Shown here one piece after another: positions 44,258 through 54,824 of a DNA stretch of 63,175 nucleotides. The stretch is from Bacteroidales bacterium (GTDB lineage Bacteria; Bacteroidota; Bacteroidia; Bacteroidales; VadinHA17): positions 1 to 63,175 of the forward strand of contig JARKQN010000038.1 in NCBI GenBank assembly GCA_029974835.1, written 5' to 3'. How positions within the stretch are numbered: the stretch's first letter is position 1; each line of letters begins with the position of its first letter. The notes under the pieces are model-generated. The model was not told where the DNA came from, made no database searches, and saw nothing but the letters and a program-made list of their open reading frames with translations. The translations under genes and the position numbers were made by a program.

Positions 44258-46621
44258 ATGAGAAAACTTGCACTGGTCTCATTTCTTTTTATTTACTGCT
44301 TATCCGTTGCAGGTCAGCAGCAGGAAATACTGCCTGTTGAGAAACTTGGCACCGGCGACCTTTATCTGCCTGTGGATACGGTGGAAATGAGTGTGATTTC
44401 GGCCAGCCGCAGTTCGAAGAAAATAAGCGAGCTTCCCATAACAATACACGTCGTTACAAGGGACGAAATAATACGGAACCATTACTACACCCTTATCGAT
44501 GTCATTAAAACCCTGCCCGGTGTTCGTGTTTCCCAGCCTGGATCGGGTGAACTCGGGGAGTCCTTTCAGTTAAGGGGTCTCACAGGCAACCTCTACACCA
44601 TGATTCTGATCAACGGACTGCCCGTCAAGCCCGGCGTCGTTACCGGCATGCCTGTGCTTGCCCAGCTTCCGGTCAGGCAGGCGGAAAGAATAGAAATCAT
44701 ATACGGCCCGGCTGCAGCCATATACGGTGCCGATGCAGTATCGGGAGTCATAAACATTATAACGCGGGAAGCCGATAAGGGGACCTTCGCACTTGCAGAT
44801 GTCAGCATTGGTCAGGATAACTTCAGAAACGGCGATTTTATGGTCGGCGGCAAAGCCGGCAAAAACAAGAATATTCTCCAGTACACCTTTTACGGCGGAC
44901 TGAATGAAATCGGTGACCTGAGGATCAAAAAAGGATACGAGGAGATATATAACCCGATGCAGTACCTTCAGGAAAAAGGAAAGGAGTTTATCATAGGCGG
45001 AACATCATACAAGCCTCTTGAAGTAACTGAAAAACTGTTGCAGAACAAAGGCGTAAACCCCGCCGATTTCATGAGAGAACACTATTGCAGAAATTACGAA
45101 GGGACTCTAAACAACCCCTCCATGGAAGATTTGCCGGCTTTGAGCAACCTTCTGGGATTTAATCTCAGGTTCCGGGGTGTGAATATTTCACATAATAACA
45201 TGTATCGCCGATCGCACAGTTCACTTGGTCAGACTCCCTACCTTTATAAATACAACAATCCCCAGAATTTCTGGGGCGACAATATAAGAACAACATCGCT
45301 AAGCTACAGCCATGAATGGACTTCCAGGCTTGCCACCACCACCAATATTTCGAATGTAACCTACAGGATGGATAACAATTCCAATATGGGTGTAACCTTT
45401 ATCGGTAATACCGACAAGGTCTACAGATATTCGGCAGGCCGTGATCTGCTTTTTGAGCAATTATTCACCTTCATGCCTGCAAACAGACTTGAGATAATGT
45501 CGGGATTAACCTACCAGCTATCAGGCAACCTGCCTCTTACAAACTTTCTGTATTCACCCTTCAAACCAACTGATTATAAATATTTCAGCACCTCTGTCAG
45601 CTTCACCGACACTGTGTCGGCCAATTTCGGCATAAATCCGCTTAACTACCATAATTTCTCGGCCTTCGCCCAGTCTTATCTCTCCCTGGCTGCTTTCAGA
45701 TTTATGGGAGGAGTAAGAGTTGACAGAAATTCTATTTACGGATTTTCATTCAGCCCGCGACTGGCAGGACTCTTTATACTTAACAACAACACAAAATTCA
45801 GGGGCTCCGTGGGATTTGCCTACAAAGCTCCTCCCTCATCCCTGGCGTACCAGTCGCTTGCCTACAGGGCAGGCATAAACATGGACAGCCTGGTTTACAT
45901 TTCAATTCCTAATCCGGGACTTGAACCCGAGAAATATATGTCGGTTGAACTGGGTATGGCGAGAAAGGGCAGGAAAAGAATCAGTTATGATATTTCCGTT
46001 TATTATAATGCCATCCGGAACCTTATTCTTGACAGATACACAAGGTTAAGCGATCTTAACCTGCCGCGTGCAATAATCAACTCCGATACCGCCACCGTTC
46101 TTAAAAGGGTTAACGAGAAGGATGCCGTTTCACGACTGTACGGACTGCAGGCCAACATACTCATTGATGACATTGTGAAATCCATAAACCTCGATGCAGA
46201 AATCAGCCTCACATTCGGCAAATCGAGCCAGAAATTTCCCGACATTCTTGAACTTGCGACAAACTTTCTCGGCAATTTCAAGCTGGTTCCCAATCATTTC
46301 GGTCAGCTGAAGGTTTCGATGGAGCCGGCAAAAAACCTGTTTATCCAGGTTACAAGCATCTGGGAATCGAGCTGGCTGAGGGTTGTTCTGCCCTTTAAGG
46401 AAATATACAATGAGCTATTCCGCGACTATGACGGATTTTACAGCATGGACGTAGTAGCAGATTACGGCATCGGAAGCAATCTGAGTGTTTTTATGAAGGT
46501 GACTAACCTGCTGAATGAACGGTACGGAGGTCCGGTATATTCCGGAATGAATACTCCTCTCCCATATAATCCACAGGCAGGCAGGAGTTTCCAGTTTGGT
46601 TTAACCTATAAACTTAACTGA
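44258..46621 (+). CDS. TonB-dependent outer membrane receptor
   Basis: 787 aa. Signal peptide (MRKLALVSFLFIYCLSVAGQ). Plug domain: ISASRSSKKISELPITIHVVTRDEI, IDVIKTLPGVRVSQPGSGELGESFQLRGL (about 81-109), MILINGLPVKPG and VRQAERIEIIYGPAAAIYGADAVSGVINIIT (about 139-170). A beta-barrel follows, ending GRSFQFGLTYKLN with the usual aromatic-rich last strand. No SusD partner is present, so it is more likely a siderophore, cobalamin or metal receptor than a glycan receptor. The TGA stop overlaps the ATG of the phosphatase gene by one base. Confidence 0.92.
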   Translation: MRKLALVSFLFIYCLSVAGQQQEILPVEKLGTGDLYLPVDTVEMSVISASRSSKKISELPITIHVVTRDEIIRNHYYTLIDVIKTLPGVRVSQPGSGELGESFQLRGLTGNLYTMILINGLPVKPGVVTGMPVLAQLPVRQAERIEIIYGPAAAIYGADAVSGVINIITREADKGTFALADVSIGQDNFRNGDFMVGGKAGKNKNILQYTFYGGLNEIGDLRIKKGYEEIYNPMQYLQEKGKEFIIGGTSYKPLEVTEKLLQNKGVNPADFMREHYCRNYEGTLNNPSMEDLPALSNLLGFNLRFRGVNISHNNMYRRSHSSLGQTPYLYKYNNPQNFWGDNIRTTSLSYSHEWTSRLATTTNISNVTYRMDNNSNMGVTFIGNTDKVYRYSAGRDLLFEQLFTFMPANRLEIMSGLTYQLSGNLPLTNFLYSPFKPTDYKYFSTSVSFTDTVSANFGINPLNYHNFSAFAQSYLSLAAFRFMGGVRVDRNSIYGFSFSPRLAGLFILNNNTKFRGSVGFAYKAPPSSLAYQSLAYRAGINMDSLVYISIPNPGLEPEKYMSVELGMARKGRKRISYDISVYYNAIRNLILDRYTRLSDLNLPRAIINSDTATVLKRVNEKDAVSRLYGLQANILIDDIVKSINLDAEISLTFGKSSQKFPDILELATNFLGNFKLVPNHFGQLKVSMEPAKNLFIQVTSIWESSWLRVVLPFKEIYNELFRDYDGFYSMDVVADYGIGSNLSVFMKVTNLLNERYGGPVYSGMNTPLPYNPQAGRSFQFGLTYKLN

Positions 46622-49167
46622 TGAAAACGGGTAAAATAATAACTTTCCTGCTGCTGTCTGTTTTTCCGGTAATTACAACAGGCCAGGAACCCGCCGTGAC
46701 CGATTCGCTTCAGATTCTTGCCAGAAAAGCTGATTCAGCCAGGGCTGTTCTGATGCTTGAACATGGAAGGGCACAGATGGTTTCCGGCAAAACCGACAGT
46801 GCCATAATCACCGTCACCTCGGCACTTGATATAATATCCGGACTAAACCTTTATAAGCCGGAAGCGGAAGGGTACAGACTGCTTGGCGATATTTACAGCA
46901 GCCGCTCATCGTGGCAGGAGCTTCTGACCAGCTACCTTAAGTCTCTCTCGGCATTTAACCGCGGCCGGATGAAAGATGATGAAGCTGACGTAATGAAAAC
47001 CATCGGCGAAGCATATTTCAGGGCAGGCCTCTACGCAAAAGCATCCTCCTGGTTCGGGGAAGCGTTTAATACGATTACCCTTAAGAATTCACTGCAGGCT
47101 GCAGAGTACGCCGAGGCAACCGCCAGATCATGGTTTTACCAATCGTCCGATTCACTCGCACTGAAGTGGTACCGGGAAGCCGGGCTTATTTATGAAAATT
47201 TGCACAACAATGAAGGCCTGACGAGATGCCTGCTAAATGAAGCTTTCCTTCATTCTCAAATGGGTGAATACGACAGGGCAGAAGCAATATACCTCAGACT
47301 GCTTGAATACTACGCCCAAGCAGGAAACACTAAACAGAGGGTCCAGATTCTTAATAACACCGGGTTTGTCAAATTCAGACAAAAAGATTTTCAGTCGGCT
47401 CTTGAAAAATTCAGGGAAGCTGAAACGATTTCGCTTTCCGCGGGAAATGATCCTCACTTTCTGACAGACCTATATTCAAACATGGCCATTACATGGCAAA
47501 CCATGGGTAACCAGAGGGAAATGCTGAGGAGTTTTAACCAGGCAATTGAAAATGCCAGAGCCTCGGGAAGGAAGGACGAAGAGGCAAGAATAGCGCATCT
47601 GCTGGCTCTGATTTATTTCAACAGGCAGGACAATTACCATGCCGACCTTTACTGCAGGGAATGCGTGGAATCGGCTTCGAGATCAGCCTCCATGAGAACG
47701 ATGCAGGATTGTTATAAAACATGGTCGGATGTTATGGAGAAATCGAATGATTTCATAAAGGCTCTCGAATATTATGAAAAATATCTGAGCATCAGGGATT
47801 CACTGAACTTCGAGGAAAGAATCGGCGAACAGAAGGAAGCGGCACGCCAGCAGGAGTTTGACCGGATCGAGCAGCAGATCAGGCTCGGGATAGCAGGCGA
47901 AGAGATAAGCTCGCTGGAGATGAAAACGCTGAAGGCTGAAGCTGCCAGGAGAGAAAACGAACTTAAACTGCTGGTAAAACAGCAGGAACTCGACAGGTCA
48001 GAAAAAGAGCGTCTGGCTCAGTCTCTCGTCCTGGAAAGAGAGAGATTCCAACTGACCAAAAGGGAACAGGAGGTCGTGTCGCTGCGGCAGCAGCAGAGGA
48101 TTGACAGCCTCGAACTCGACCGCAAAAGGAATGAAGCCCTTGTCCTTGAACAGGCAAACAGGCTGCTTGAATCCGAAAAGAGGCAGCAGGAAATAAACCT
48201 CGAACGGGAAAAACAGGTCAGAAGGTATACCACCGGAATAGGAATCCTCATTACCCTTGTAGCCGTGATGATTCTCGCAGGCCTTATTTCAACCCGTAAA
48301 AAAAATCAGCGCCTTGCCGAAAGTAAAAGAGAGATAGAAAAAATCAATTCCGACCTCGAATCCAAAAACGCTGAGATACTGAAACAGAAAGAAATAATCG
48401 AACAGAAAAATCAGGCAATCACCGACAGTATCCAGTATGCAAGCAGAATACAGACAGCCGTGCTCCCTCCCGCCGACTTCTTAAGTGAATGGTGGCCCGA
48501 CAGTTTTATTCTTTTCAGACCACGGGATATCGTAAGCGGCGATTTCTACTGGGGGAGGCAGAAAGGAAGCCGTGTAATTGCTGCGGTTGCAGACTGCACC
48601 GGGCATGGCGTACCGGGCGCCTTCATGAGTATGCTGGGCAATGCATTCCTCGATGAAATCTACAACACAACTGAAATAACAGATGCTGCTGCAATTCTTA
48701 ATATGCTCCGTGATGAAGTAATAAATGCACTTAAGCAGAAAGGACTTACGGGAGAGGCAAGAGACGGAATGGATATTTCACTCTGCATAATAGACCTTGA
48801 ATCGCTGAGGCTTGACTACGCAGGCGCCAATAACCCGCTTTATATTGTCAGGGAGGGCCGGCTGATAAAAAAACCTGCCGATAAAATGCCGATCGGTATT
48901 CATGTAACAGAATTCGCACCATTCAATAACCACAGCGATATCCTGAGAAAGGGTGACATGTTATATCTCTTCACCGACGGCTACGCCGACCAGTTCGGCG
49001 GACCCAAAGGAAAAAAATTTATGTACAAACCCCTCCAGAACCTCCTCCTGAAAATCCATGACCGGCCGGCCGCCGAACAGAAGGAAGAACTTGTCAGAAC
49101 CTTCGACGAATGGATGAATGGCTACGAACAGGTTGACGATGTTCTGATCGCGGGAATTAGAATATGA
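46621..49167 (+). CDS. TPR sensor with SpoIIE-type serine phosphatase
   Basis: 848 aa. Signal peptide; six or more TPR-like repeats (about 40-400, for example GEYDRAEAIYLRLLEYYAQAG); a long coiled coil (about 400-535); a transmembrane helix (TGIGILITLVAVMILAGLIS, about 539-558); a second coiled coil; then a SpoIIE/PP2C-like phosphatase (about 600-845) with RPRDIVSGDFYWG, VADCTGHGVPGAFMSMLG, AGANNPLYIVR and LFTDGYADQFGG. This layout is common in Bacteroidota and probably controls an anti-sigma-factor antagonist. Coupling with the upstream TonB receptor gene (1-bp overlap) is unusual. Confidence 0.9.
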   Translation: MKTGKIITFLLLSVFPVITTGQEPAVTDSLQILARKADSARAVLMLEHGRAQMVSGKTDSAIITVTSALDIISGLNLYKPEAEGYRLLGDIYSSRSSWQELLTSYLKSLSAFNRGRMKDDEADVMKTIGEAYFRAGLYAKASSWFGEAFNTITLKNSLQAAEYAEATARSWFYQSSDSLALKWYREAGLIYENLHNNEGLTRCLLNEAFLHSQMGEYDRAEAIYLRLLEYYAQAGNTKQRVQILNNTGFVKFRQKDFQSALEKFREAETISLSAGNDPHFLTDLYSNMAITWQTMGNQREMLRSFNQAIENARASGRKDEEARIAHLLALIYFNRQDNYHADLYCRECVESASRSASMRTMQDCYKTWSDVMEKSNDFIKALEYYEKYLSIRDSLNFEERIGEQKEAARQQEFDRIEQQIRLGIAGEEISSLEMKTLKAEAARRENELKLLVKQQELDRSEKERLAQSLVLERERFQLTKREQEVVSLRQQQRIDSLELDRKRNEALVLEQANRLLESEKRQQEINLEREKQVRRYTTGIGILITLVAVMILAGLISTRKKNQRLAESKREIEKINSDLESKNAEILKQKEIIEQKNQAITDSIQYASRIQTAVLPPADFLSEWWPDSFILFRPRDIVSGDFYWGRQKGSRVIAAVADCTGHGVPGAFMSMLGNAFLDEIYNTTEITDAAAILNMLRDEVINALKQKGLTGEARDGMDISLCIIDLESLRLDYAGANNPLYIVREGRLIKKPADKMPIGIHVTEFAPFNNHSDILRKGDMLYLFTDGYADQFGGPKGKKFMYKPLQNLLLKIHDRPAAEQKEELVRTFDEWMNGYEQVDDVLIAGIRI

Positions 49168-49235
49168 AACTCCGGAGTCTGACCTGAAAAGAAAAATTTA
49201 ATTACCCGGTAAATAGGTTGCTGTCGGTAAAATAT

Positions 49236-49243
49236 TATCTTTG
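49236..49243 (+). promoter_or_regulatory. -7 promoter element of the FKBP gene
   Basis: TATCTTTG, exact match to TAnnTTTG, 25 bp before the ATG at 49269. It lies after the TTG at 49218, so that longer start is rejected. Confidence 0.6.
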
Positions 49244-49268
49244 TGAAAATTCGAAAAACAAATATATC

Positions 49269-49988
49269 ATGAAAATCAAACAGTTAACAATTATGATTGC
49301 CGTCCTGGCAATAATTATGGCATCCTGCGGGAAGAAAGCCGTAACGGGCATGAAGCTGAAAAACAACTCAGATACGCTTTCATATGCATTCGGCATTAAT
49401 ATTTATTATTCCCTTAAGAATGACAGCATTGACCTTAATCCTGCTCTGATTGCCAAAGCCATGTACGAGGCGGCAGAGAACAAGCAGCTGATGGATGACA
49501 ACATGGCAAGAACATTTATAATGTCCTTTCTTAACGAAAAAGAAGCAGAACGAATAGCAAAACAGGAAGAAATGAACAAGGAAATTTACAAAGGAAACAT
49601 TGCAAGGGGAGATTCATTTCTCCAGGCAAACCGTACCAAAGAAGGCGTAATTGTTACTGAAAGCGGATTGCAATATAAAATCCTCAAACTCGGAACAGGC
49701 CAGAAACCTAACGAGAATGACATCGTTAAAGTAAATTACAAGGGAACTTTTATTAACGGGACACAGTTTGATTCATCTTACGACAGGGGCCAGCCCGCCG
49801 AATTTCAGCTAAATTCAGTTATTAAAGGATGGTCGGAAGGTCTTCAGCTTATGCCTCAGGGCTCAAAGTTTATGCTTTATGTTCCTGAAAACCTCGCATA
49901 CGGAGCCAATGGCGCCGGCGGTGTTATAGAACCTTTTACCACTCTTATCTTTGAAGTCGAACTGCTTGAAGTGAAGAAACAACAATAA
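49269..49988 (+). CDS. FKBP-type peptidyl-prolyl isomerase (lipoprotein)
   Basis: 239 aa from ATG 49269. Lipoprotein signal with MASC (Cys about residue 19). An FkpA/Mip-like N-terminal helical dimerisation part with DTLSYAFGINI, then the FKBP domain (about 125-235): VKVNYKGTFINGTQFDSSYDRGQPAEFQLNSVIKGWSEGLQLMPQGSKFMLYVPENLAYGANGAGG. Active-site Tyr, Asp, Phe and Trp are present. It helps fold exported proteins in the periplasm. Confidence 0.94.
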   Translation: MKIKQLTIMIAVLAIIMASCGKKAVTGMKLKNNSDTLSYAFGINIYYSLKNDSIDLNPALIAKAMYEAAENKQLMDDNMARTFIMSFLNEKEAERIAKQEEMNKEIYKGNIARGDSFLQANRTKEGVIVTESGLQYKILKLGTGQKPNENDIVKVNYKGTFINGTQFDSSYDRGQPAEFQLNSVIKGWSEGLQLMPQGSKFMLYVPENLAYGANGAGGVIEPFTTLIFEVELLEVKKQQ

Positions 49989-50003
49989 AAGTATAAACCT
50001 CCG

Positions 50004-50384
50004 ATGGCTTTCGAGATAACCGGCAAGGTAATTGAAATAATGCCGGTGATTAATGTAAGTGACAAATTCCGCAAACGGGAGTTCGTTATTGAACGGAAAG
50101 AATCCGGTACCGGAGGAGTTTTCTTCGATTTTATAAAATTCCAGCTTACTCAGGATAAGTGCGATATTATAAACGAGTCTTTCCTTAACGAGGAAGTAAG
50201 AATCCTTTTTAACATCAAGGGTAATAAATGGGTTAAGGAAGGAAAGGTGTCTTATTTCACAAATCTCGATGCATGGAAGGTTGAAAGGGTGAGGGCCGGA
50301 CAGCCTCCTGATACTGACGGTCAGGAATCCGTCCCTGATGAACCTCCTCCTCCGGAGGATGAGTTCAACGACCTTCCATTCTGA
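50004..50384 (+). CDS. DUF3127 protein (OB-fold-like)
   Basis: 126 aa. The DUF3127 pattern is clear: FEITGKVIEIMPVINVSDKFRKREFVIE (about 3-30), the segment FIKFQLTQDKCDIINESFLNEEVRILFNIKGNKW and YFTNLDAWKVERV. The acidic Pro-rich tail (PDEPPPPEDEFNDLPF) looks like the C-terminal tip of single-strand DNA-binding proteins, so a link to DNA metabolism is possible. 15 bp after the FKBP gene. Confidence 0.9.
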   Translation: MAFEITGKVIEIMPVINVSDKFRKREFVIERKESGTGGVFFDFIKFQLTQDKCDIINESFLNEEVRILFNIKGNKWVKEGKVSYFTNLDAWKVERVRAGQPPDTDGQESVPDEPPPPEDEFNDLPF

Positions 50385-50462
50385 GCAGCCGTGCCTTTAA
50401 GGCCCGGTTTATGATCTCTGTTTAATCAGAAATCTGCCCGGGAAATACTTTTAAATGAATAA

Positions 50463-53400
50463 ATGATTACCTTTTTTAAAACTGCCGGAAAAAAGATAAT
50501 TGCCGTCGGGTCGCAGTCCAGACCTGGTAAAAAGGATGTCGAAAAACTCTTGTGGCTTTTTGGCAGCAAGGAAATAACCGGCGAAAAATCTGTCGCAGGC
50601 TGGTTCGTCGGACCCAGGAAGGAAATGGTAACTCCATGGAGTACAAATGCCGTCGAAATTACCCGTAACATGGGTATAGCCGGCATAACCCGCATCGAAG
50701 AGTTCACAAAAGTTGCCAAATCCGAAGCAGAATACGATCCGATGCTGCAGGCACTTTACCATGGGCTCGGCCAGGACATATTCACAATCGAAAGAAAACC
50801 CGACCCCGTCATCCTCATTGACGATATCAGGGAATACAACCAAAGAGAGGGCCTGGCCCTTAGTGACGAGGAGATATCATATCTGGAAGAACTGTCGGCC
50901 CGCCTGAAACGCAAACTGACCGACAGCGAAGTATTCGGTTTCTCACAGGTTAACTCGGAACATTGCAGACATAAAATCTTCAACGGAATCTTTGTCATTG
51001 ACGGAAAAGAGATGGATTCCACCCTCTTCCAGATGATAAAGAATACAACCCATCTCAACAGGAACCTTGTTGTTTCAGCATACAGGGATAACTGTGCATT
51101 TCTAAGGGGACCCGTTATAGAGCAGTTTGCACCGGCAAGGCAGGATATACCGGATTATTTCATCATCAGAAATGTGGAATCAGTCCTTTCGCTGAAAGCT
51201 GAGACCCATAACTTCCCGACAACCGTTGAACCTTTCAACGGGGCTTCGACAGGTACCGGAGGCGAGATAAGGGACCGTATGGCCGGTGGCAAAGGATCTT
51301 TCCCTGTTGCCGGTACAGCAGTCTATATGACCTCTTATCCCCGCCCCGACGGCGGCAGACCCTGGGAAAAGACAATACCCGAAAGAGCCTGGCTTTACCA
51401 GACCCCTTCCGATATCCTTATCAAAGCATCAAACGGGGCCAGTGACTTCGGAAATAAATTCGGACAGCCTCTCATCTGCGGCTCCCTGCTGACTTTTGAA
51501 CACCAGGAGAACGGCAGGATGCTCGGCTACGACAAGGTTATTATGCTGGCGGGGGGTATAGGTACAGGAAAAAAGAACAGCAGCAAAAAGGGGAAACCGG
51601 AAAAGGGAGACCTGATAATCCTGCTGGGCGGAGATAACTACAGGATAGGCATGGGCGGAGGTGCCGTCTCTTCGGTTGACACCGGCCAATACGACACTTC
51701 AATCGAACTTAATGCCGTACAGAGGGCTAATCCGGAAATGCAGAAAAGAGTCTACAACGCCATCAGAGCCCTGGCCGAGATGGACAACAACCCCGTTGTC
51801 TCAATACACGACCATGGTGCCGGAGGTCACCTGAACTGCCTGTCCGAACTTGTCGAGGAAACAGGCGGTACAATTGACATCAGCAAGCTTCCTGTGGGCG
51901 ACCCAACCCTCTCGGCCAAAGAGATAATTGGCAACGAGTCGCAGGAAAGAATGGGCCTTATTCTCCGGAAAAAAGACACTCCCCTGCTCGAAAAGATTGC
52001 AGCCCGCGAAAGGGCGCCTTTCTATATCATCGGAACCGTTACCGGAGATCAGTACCTGACTTTTCACAACCCTGAAACAGGAGAGAAACCAATCAGCCTC
52101 GACCTCGACTCATTATTCGGCAAACCTCCCAGAACAGTCATCAGCGACATAAAGACATCTGAATCATTTAAGAAGATAGATTATAAACCCTCCGGACTGC
52201 ATAAATACCTTGAAATGGTGCTTCAGCTGGAAGAGGTTGCCTGCAAGGACTGGCTTACAAACAAGGTCGACAGATCGGTAACGGGAAGGATAGCCAGGCA
52301 ACAATGCGCCGGGCCTCTGCAGCTTCCCCTGAACAACGTGGGCGTTGTAGCCCTCGATTACAGGGGCAGGTCAGGAATGGCAACATCTATCGGTCACGCC
52401 CCTGCTGCCGGCCTCATTAACCCCGCTGCAGGTTCCGTCCTCTCAATTGCGGAAGCCCTGACAAACATAATATGGGCACCCCTGAGAAACGGACTGAAGG
52501 GTGTCTCTCTCTCTGCCAACTGGATGTGGCCATGTAAAAACAAAGGCGAAGATGCGCGCCTTTATGAAGCCGTCGAGGCTGCAAGCGGATTTGCCATCGA
52601 ACTGGGCATCAATATACCGACAGGGAAAGATTCCCTCTCGATGACTCAGAAATACCCCGACGGCACCGTGGTCTATTCTCCGGGTACGGTTATAATATCC
52701 GCTGCAGCAGAGGTAACAGATATAAGATCTGTCGTTGAACCTGTCATTGTCCCGGAACCGTATACCAGCCTCCTTTATATAGACATGAGCAGTTATAAAG
52801 CCAGCCTCGGAGGAAGCTGCCTGGCCCAGGTTCTGAATTTTGTCGGCGACGACGTGCCTCAGATAAAGAATTTCTCCTACTTCAGGGAGGTATTTAACAC
52901 AGTGCAGGACCTTGTAAAGGAAGGAAAAATTCTGTCGGGCCATGACATCTCCGCCGGGGGGATGATTGTTACACTCCTCGAAATGTGCTTCTCCAACATA
53001 TCTGGTGGTCTTTCTCTCGATTTTACCGCCGTTGGCGAGAAAGATATTATCAGACTTCTGTTCAGCCAGAACCCGGGCATTATAATCCAGGTCAAAGATG
53101 AAATTGAAGTTACCGAGATACTTTCCGAACGCGGGATATCTTATTTTTCAATAGGCCACCCCGTCTCTGAAAGGAAGATTTCGGTGAAGAACCTCGGCCA
53201 GGTTTATGAATTTGACATTGACCATCTGAGGAATATATGGTTCCGGACCTCCTATCTGCTCGACCGCAGGCAATCAGGTGAAAGGCATGCTGCAGAAAGA
53301 TACAGGAATTACATTAAGCACCCGTTAAATTTCAGAACCGGCGGTTTTAAAGGAACCTTCAAATCACTTGGAATAACCCCTGCACGACGAAGGAAAAGCG

Positions 53401-54197
53401 GGATCAGTGCTGCCATAATCAGGGAGAAAGGGGTTAACGGCGACCGCGAAATGGCATACGCCCTCTGGCTGGCGGGTTTTGATGTCAGGGATGTACACAT
53501 GACCGATCTGATTTCGGGAAGGGAGACTCTGGAGGATATTAACATGATAGTTTTCGTAGGAGGATTTTCCAACTCTGACGTACTTGGATCAGCCAAAGGA
53601 TGGGCGGGAGCTTTCCTTTACAACGAAAAGGCGAAAAAATCACTCGAAAACTTCTACCGCAGAAGGGATACCCTTTCGCTCGGCGTATGTAACGGCTGCC
53701 AGCTGATGGCGGAGCTCGATCTAATCTGTCCGGACCATAACAAAAAACCGCGCCTTGAACGTAACGGATCAGGGAAATTCGAGTCTTCCTTCCTTGGAGT
53801 GATTATCCCCGAAAACAATTCCGTTATGCTTGGAAGCCTCTCAGGCATGGAACTCGGCATATGGGTGGCTCACGGTGAAGGGCGGTTTGTTTTACCGGGC
53901 AATGAGGAAAATTACAGGATTGCCATGAAATACAGCCATCACACCTATCCGGCGAACCCGAACGACTCGGATTATGATGTGGCGGGGATAGTATCGGATG
54001 ACGGGCGGCACCTTGCCATTATGCCACATCTCGAAAGGGCATTCTTCCCATGGCAATGCGGTTATTACCCTGAACAAAGAAGAAATGATGAAGTCACTCC
54101 CTGGATGGAGGCTTTTGTCAATGCGCGAAGGTGGATTGAGAAAAATGTAACGGCCAGAGTAAAGTCACCTGGTCACGGGAGTAAGAAACACGGATAA
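50463..54197 (+). CDS. purL: Phosphoribosylformylglycinamidine synthase PurL (long, single chain)
   Basis: 1244 aa. N-terminal PurS-like region; linker; two AIR-synthase-like halves with SQVNSEHCRHKIFNG (about 160-174), ETHNFPTTVEPFNGASTGTGGEIRDR (about 252-277) and SIHDHGAGGHLNCLSELV; C-terminal glutamine amidotransferase with nucleophile LGVCNGCQLM (about 1076-1085) and PHLERAFFPWQ near 1190. It makes FGAM from FGAR in purine synthesis. The 3' end overlaps the converging lipoprotein gene by 33 bp. Confidence 0.96.
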   Translation: MITFFKTAGKKIIAVGSQSRPGKKDVEKLLWLFGSKEITGEKSVAGWFVGPRKEMVTPWSTNAVEITRNMGIAGITRIEEFTKVAKSEAEYDPMLQALYHGLGQDIFTIERKPDPVILIDDIREYNQREGLALSDEEISYLEELSARLKRKLTDSEVFGFSQVNSEHCRHKIFNGIFVIDGKEMDSTLFQMIKNTTHLNRNLVVSAYRDNCAFLRGPVIEQFAPARQDIPDYFIIRNVESVLSLKAETHNFPTTVEPFNGASTGTGGEIRDRMAGGKGSFPVAGTAVYMTSYPRPDGGRPWEKTIPERAWLYQTPSDILIKASNGASDFGNKFGQPLICGSLLTFEHQENGRMLGYDKVIMLAGGIGTGKKNSSKKGKPEKGDLIILLGGDNYRIGMGGGAVSSVDTGQYDTSIELNAVQRANPEMQKRVYNAIRALAEMDNNPVVSIHDHGAGGHLNCLSELVEETGGTIDISKLPVGDPTLSAKEIIGNESQERMGLILRKKDTPLLEKIAARERAPFYIIGTVTGDQYLTFHNPETGEKPISLDLDSLFGKPPRTVISDIKTSESFKKIDYKPSGLHKYLEMVLQLEEVACKDWLTNKVDRSVTGRIARQQCAGPLQLPLNNVGVVALDYRGRSGMATSIGHAPAAGLINPAAGSVLSIAEALTNIIWAPLRNGLKGVSLSANWMWPCKNKGEDARLYEAVEAASGFAIELGINIPTGKDSLSMTQKYPDGTVVYSPGTVIISAAAEVTDIRSVVEPVIVPEPYTSLLYIDMSSYKASLGGSCLAQVLNFVGDDVPQIKNFSYFREVFNTVQDLVKEGKILSGHDISAGGMIVTLLEMCFSNISGGLSLDFTAVGEKDIIRLLFSQNPGIIIQVKDEIEVTEILSERGISYFSIGHPVSERKISVKNLGQVYEFDIDHLRNIWFRTSYLLDRRQSGERHAAERYRNYIKHPLNFRTGGFKGTFKSLGITPARRRKSGISAAIIREKGVNGDREMAYALWLAGFDVRDVHMTDLISGRETLEDINMIVFVGGFSNSDVLGSAKGWAGAFLYNEKAKKSLENFYRRRDTLSLGVCNGCQLMAELDLICPDHNKKPRLERNGSGKFESSFLGVIIPENNSVMLGSLSGMELGIWVAHGEGRFVLPGNEENYRIAMKYSHHTYPANPNDSDYDVAGIVSDDGRHLAIMPHLERAFFPWQCGYYPEQRRNDEVTPWMEAFVNARRWIEKNVTARVKSPGHGSKKHG

Positions 54198-54701
54198 AAG
54201 CATTGTTCCCGGCATCTCCGAATGATGCAGTCCTGATCTGACTGAGTTTATAATCTTTTCACTGATTACCTGAATACTGTATTCTCCGGGCGACTGGATG
54301 TAAAAAGAGCCCATATATGAATCGGCCCTGTAATAGGGTTTCTGAATACCCGCGGCATCTGCAATAATCTTGTCTCCTACGGGTTTTGCCTCCAGCCTTT
54401 CGTCATTATTAAGATCTATCCTTACCTTGTTGTGGTACCCTAGGTTCATCGTATCGCGGGTTGCACTCGAAAGCCACACACCGTATCTCCCCGGCTTCAG
54501 GACCACGAAATTCCATTCTGCGGTATTCAGGGAGGGGTCATTATTATTCTGGTAGAAAGCTGCTGATTCAATGTTCAGAGCAATTGTTCCATCCTCGCGC
54601 TGGGTGATCTTACCGGAATTGTCCGCCGAAGCGTTTCTTCCCGAATTACCGCAGGACCACAGGAAAATGAATAAAAATAATACAATTGCCGACTTTCTCA
54701 T
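54165..54701 (-). CDS. Hypothetical lipoprotein
   Basis: 178 aa. Signal peptide with lipobox LWSC (Cys17). The mature part is predicted beta-rich (WNFVVLKPGRYGVWLSSATRDTMNLG, YRADSYMGSFYIQSPGEYSIQVIS), which suggests a beta-sandwich of the carbohydrate-binding type; this is only a guess. No known family recognised. Its 3' end overlaps purL by 33 bp on the opposite strand. Confidence 0.75.
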   Translation of the reverse strand: MRKSAIVLFLFIFLWSCGNSGRNASADNSGKITQREDGTIALNIESAAFYQNNNDPSLNTAEWNFVVLKPGRYGVWLSSATRDTMNLGYHNKVRIDLNNDERLEAKPVGDKIIADAAGIQKPYYRADSYMGSFYIQSPGEYSIQVISEKIINSVRSGLHHSEMPGTMLLSVFLTPVTR

Positions 54702-54824
54702 TGCTGAAACTCCTCTTAAACCTTTTTACCTTAACTCTACCTGAAAATTTAACGGCAAAGTAAGCTTAAAATTTCCAATAAATGTAAAAAAAAAATCAGC
54801 AGAGGTAAAAAACGGAATTATGAA

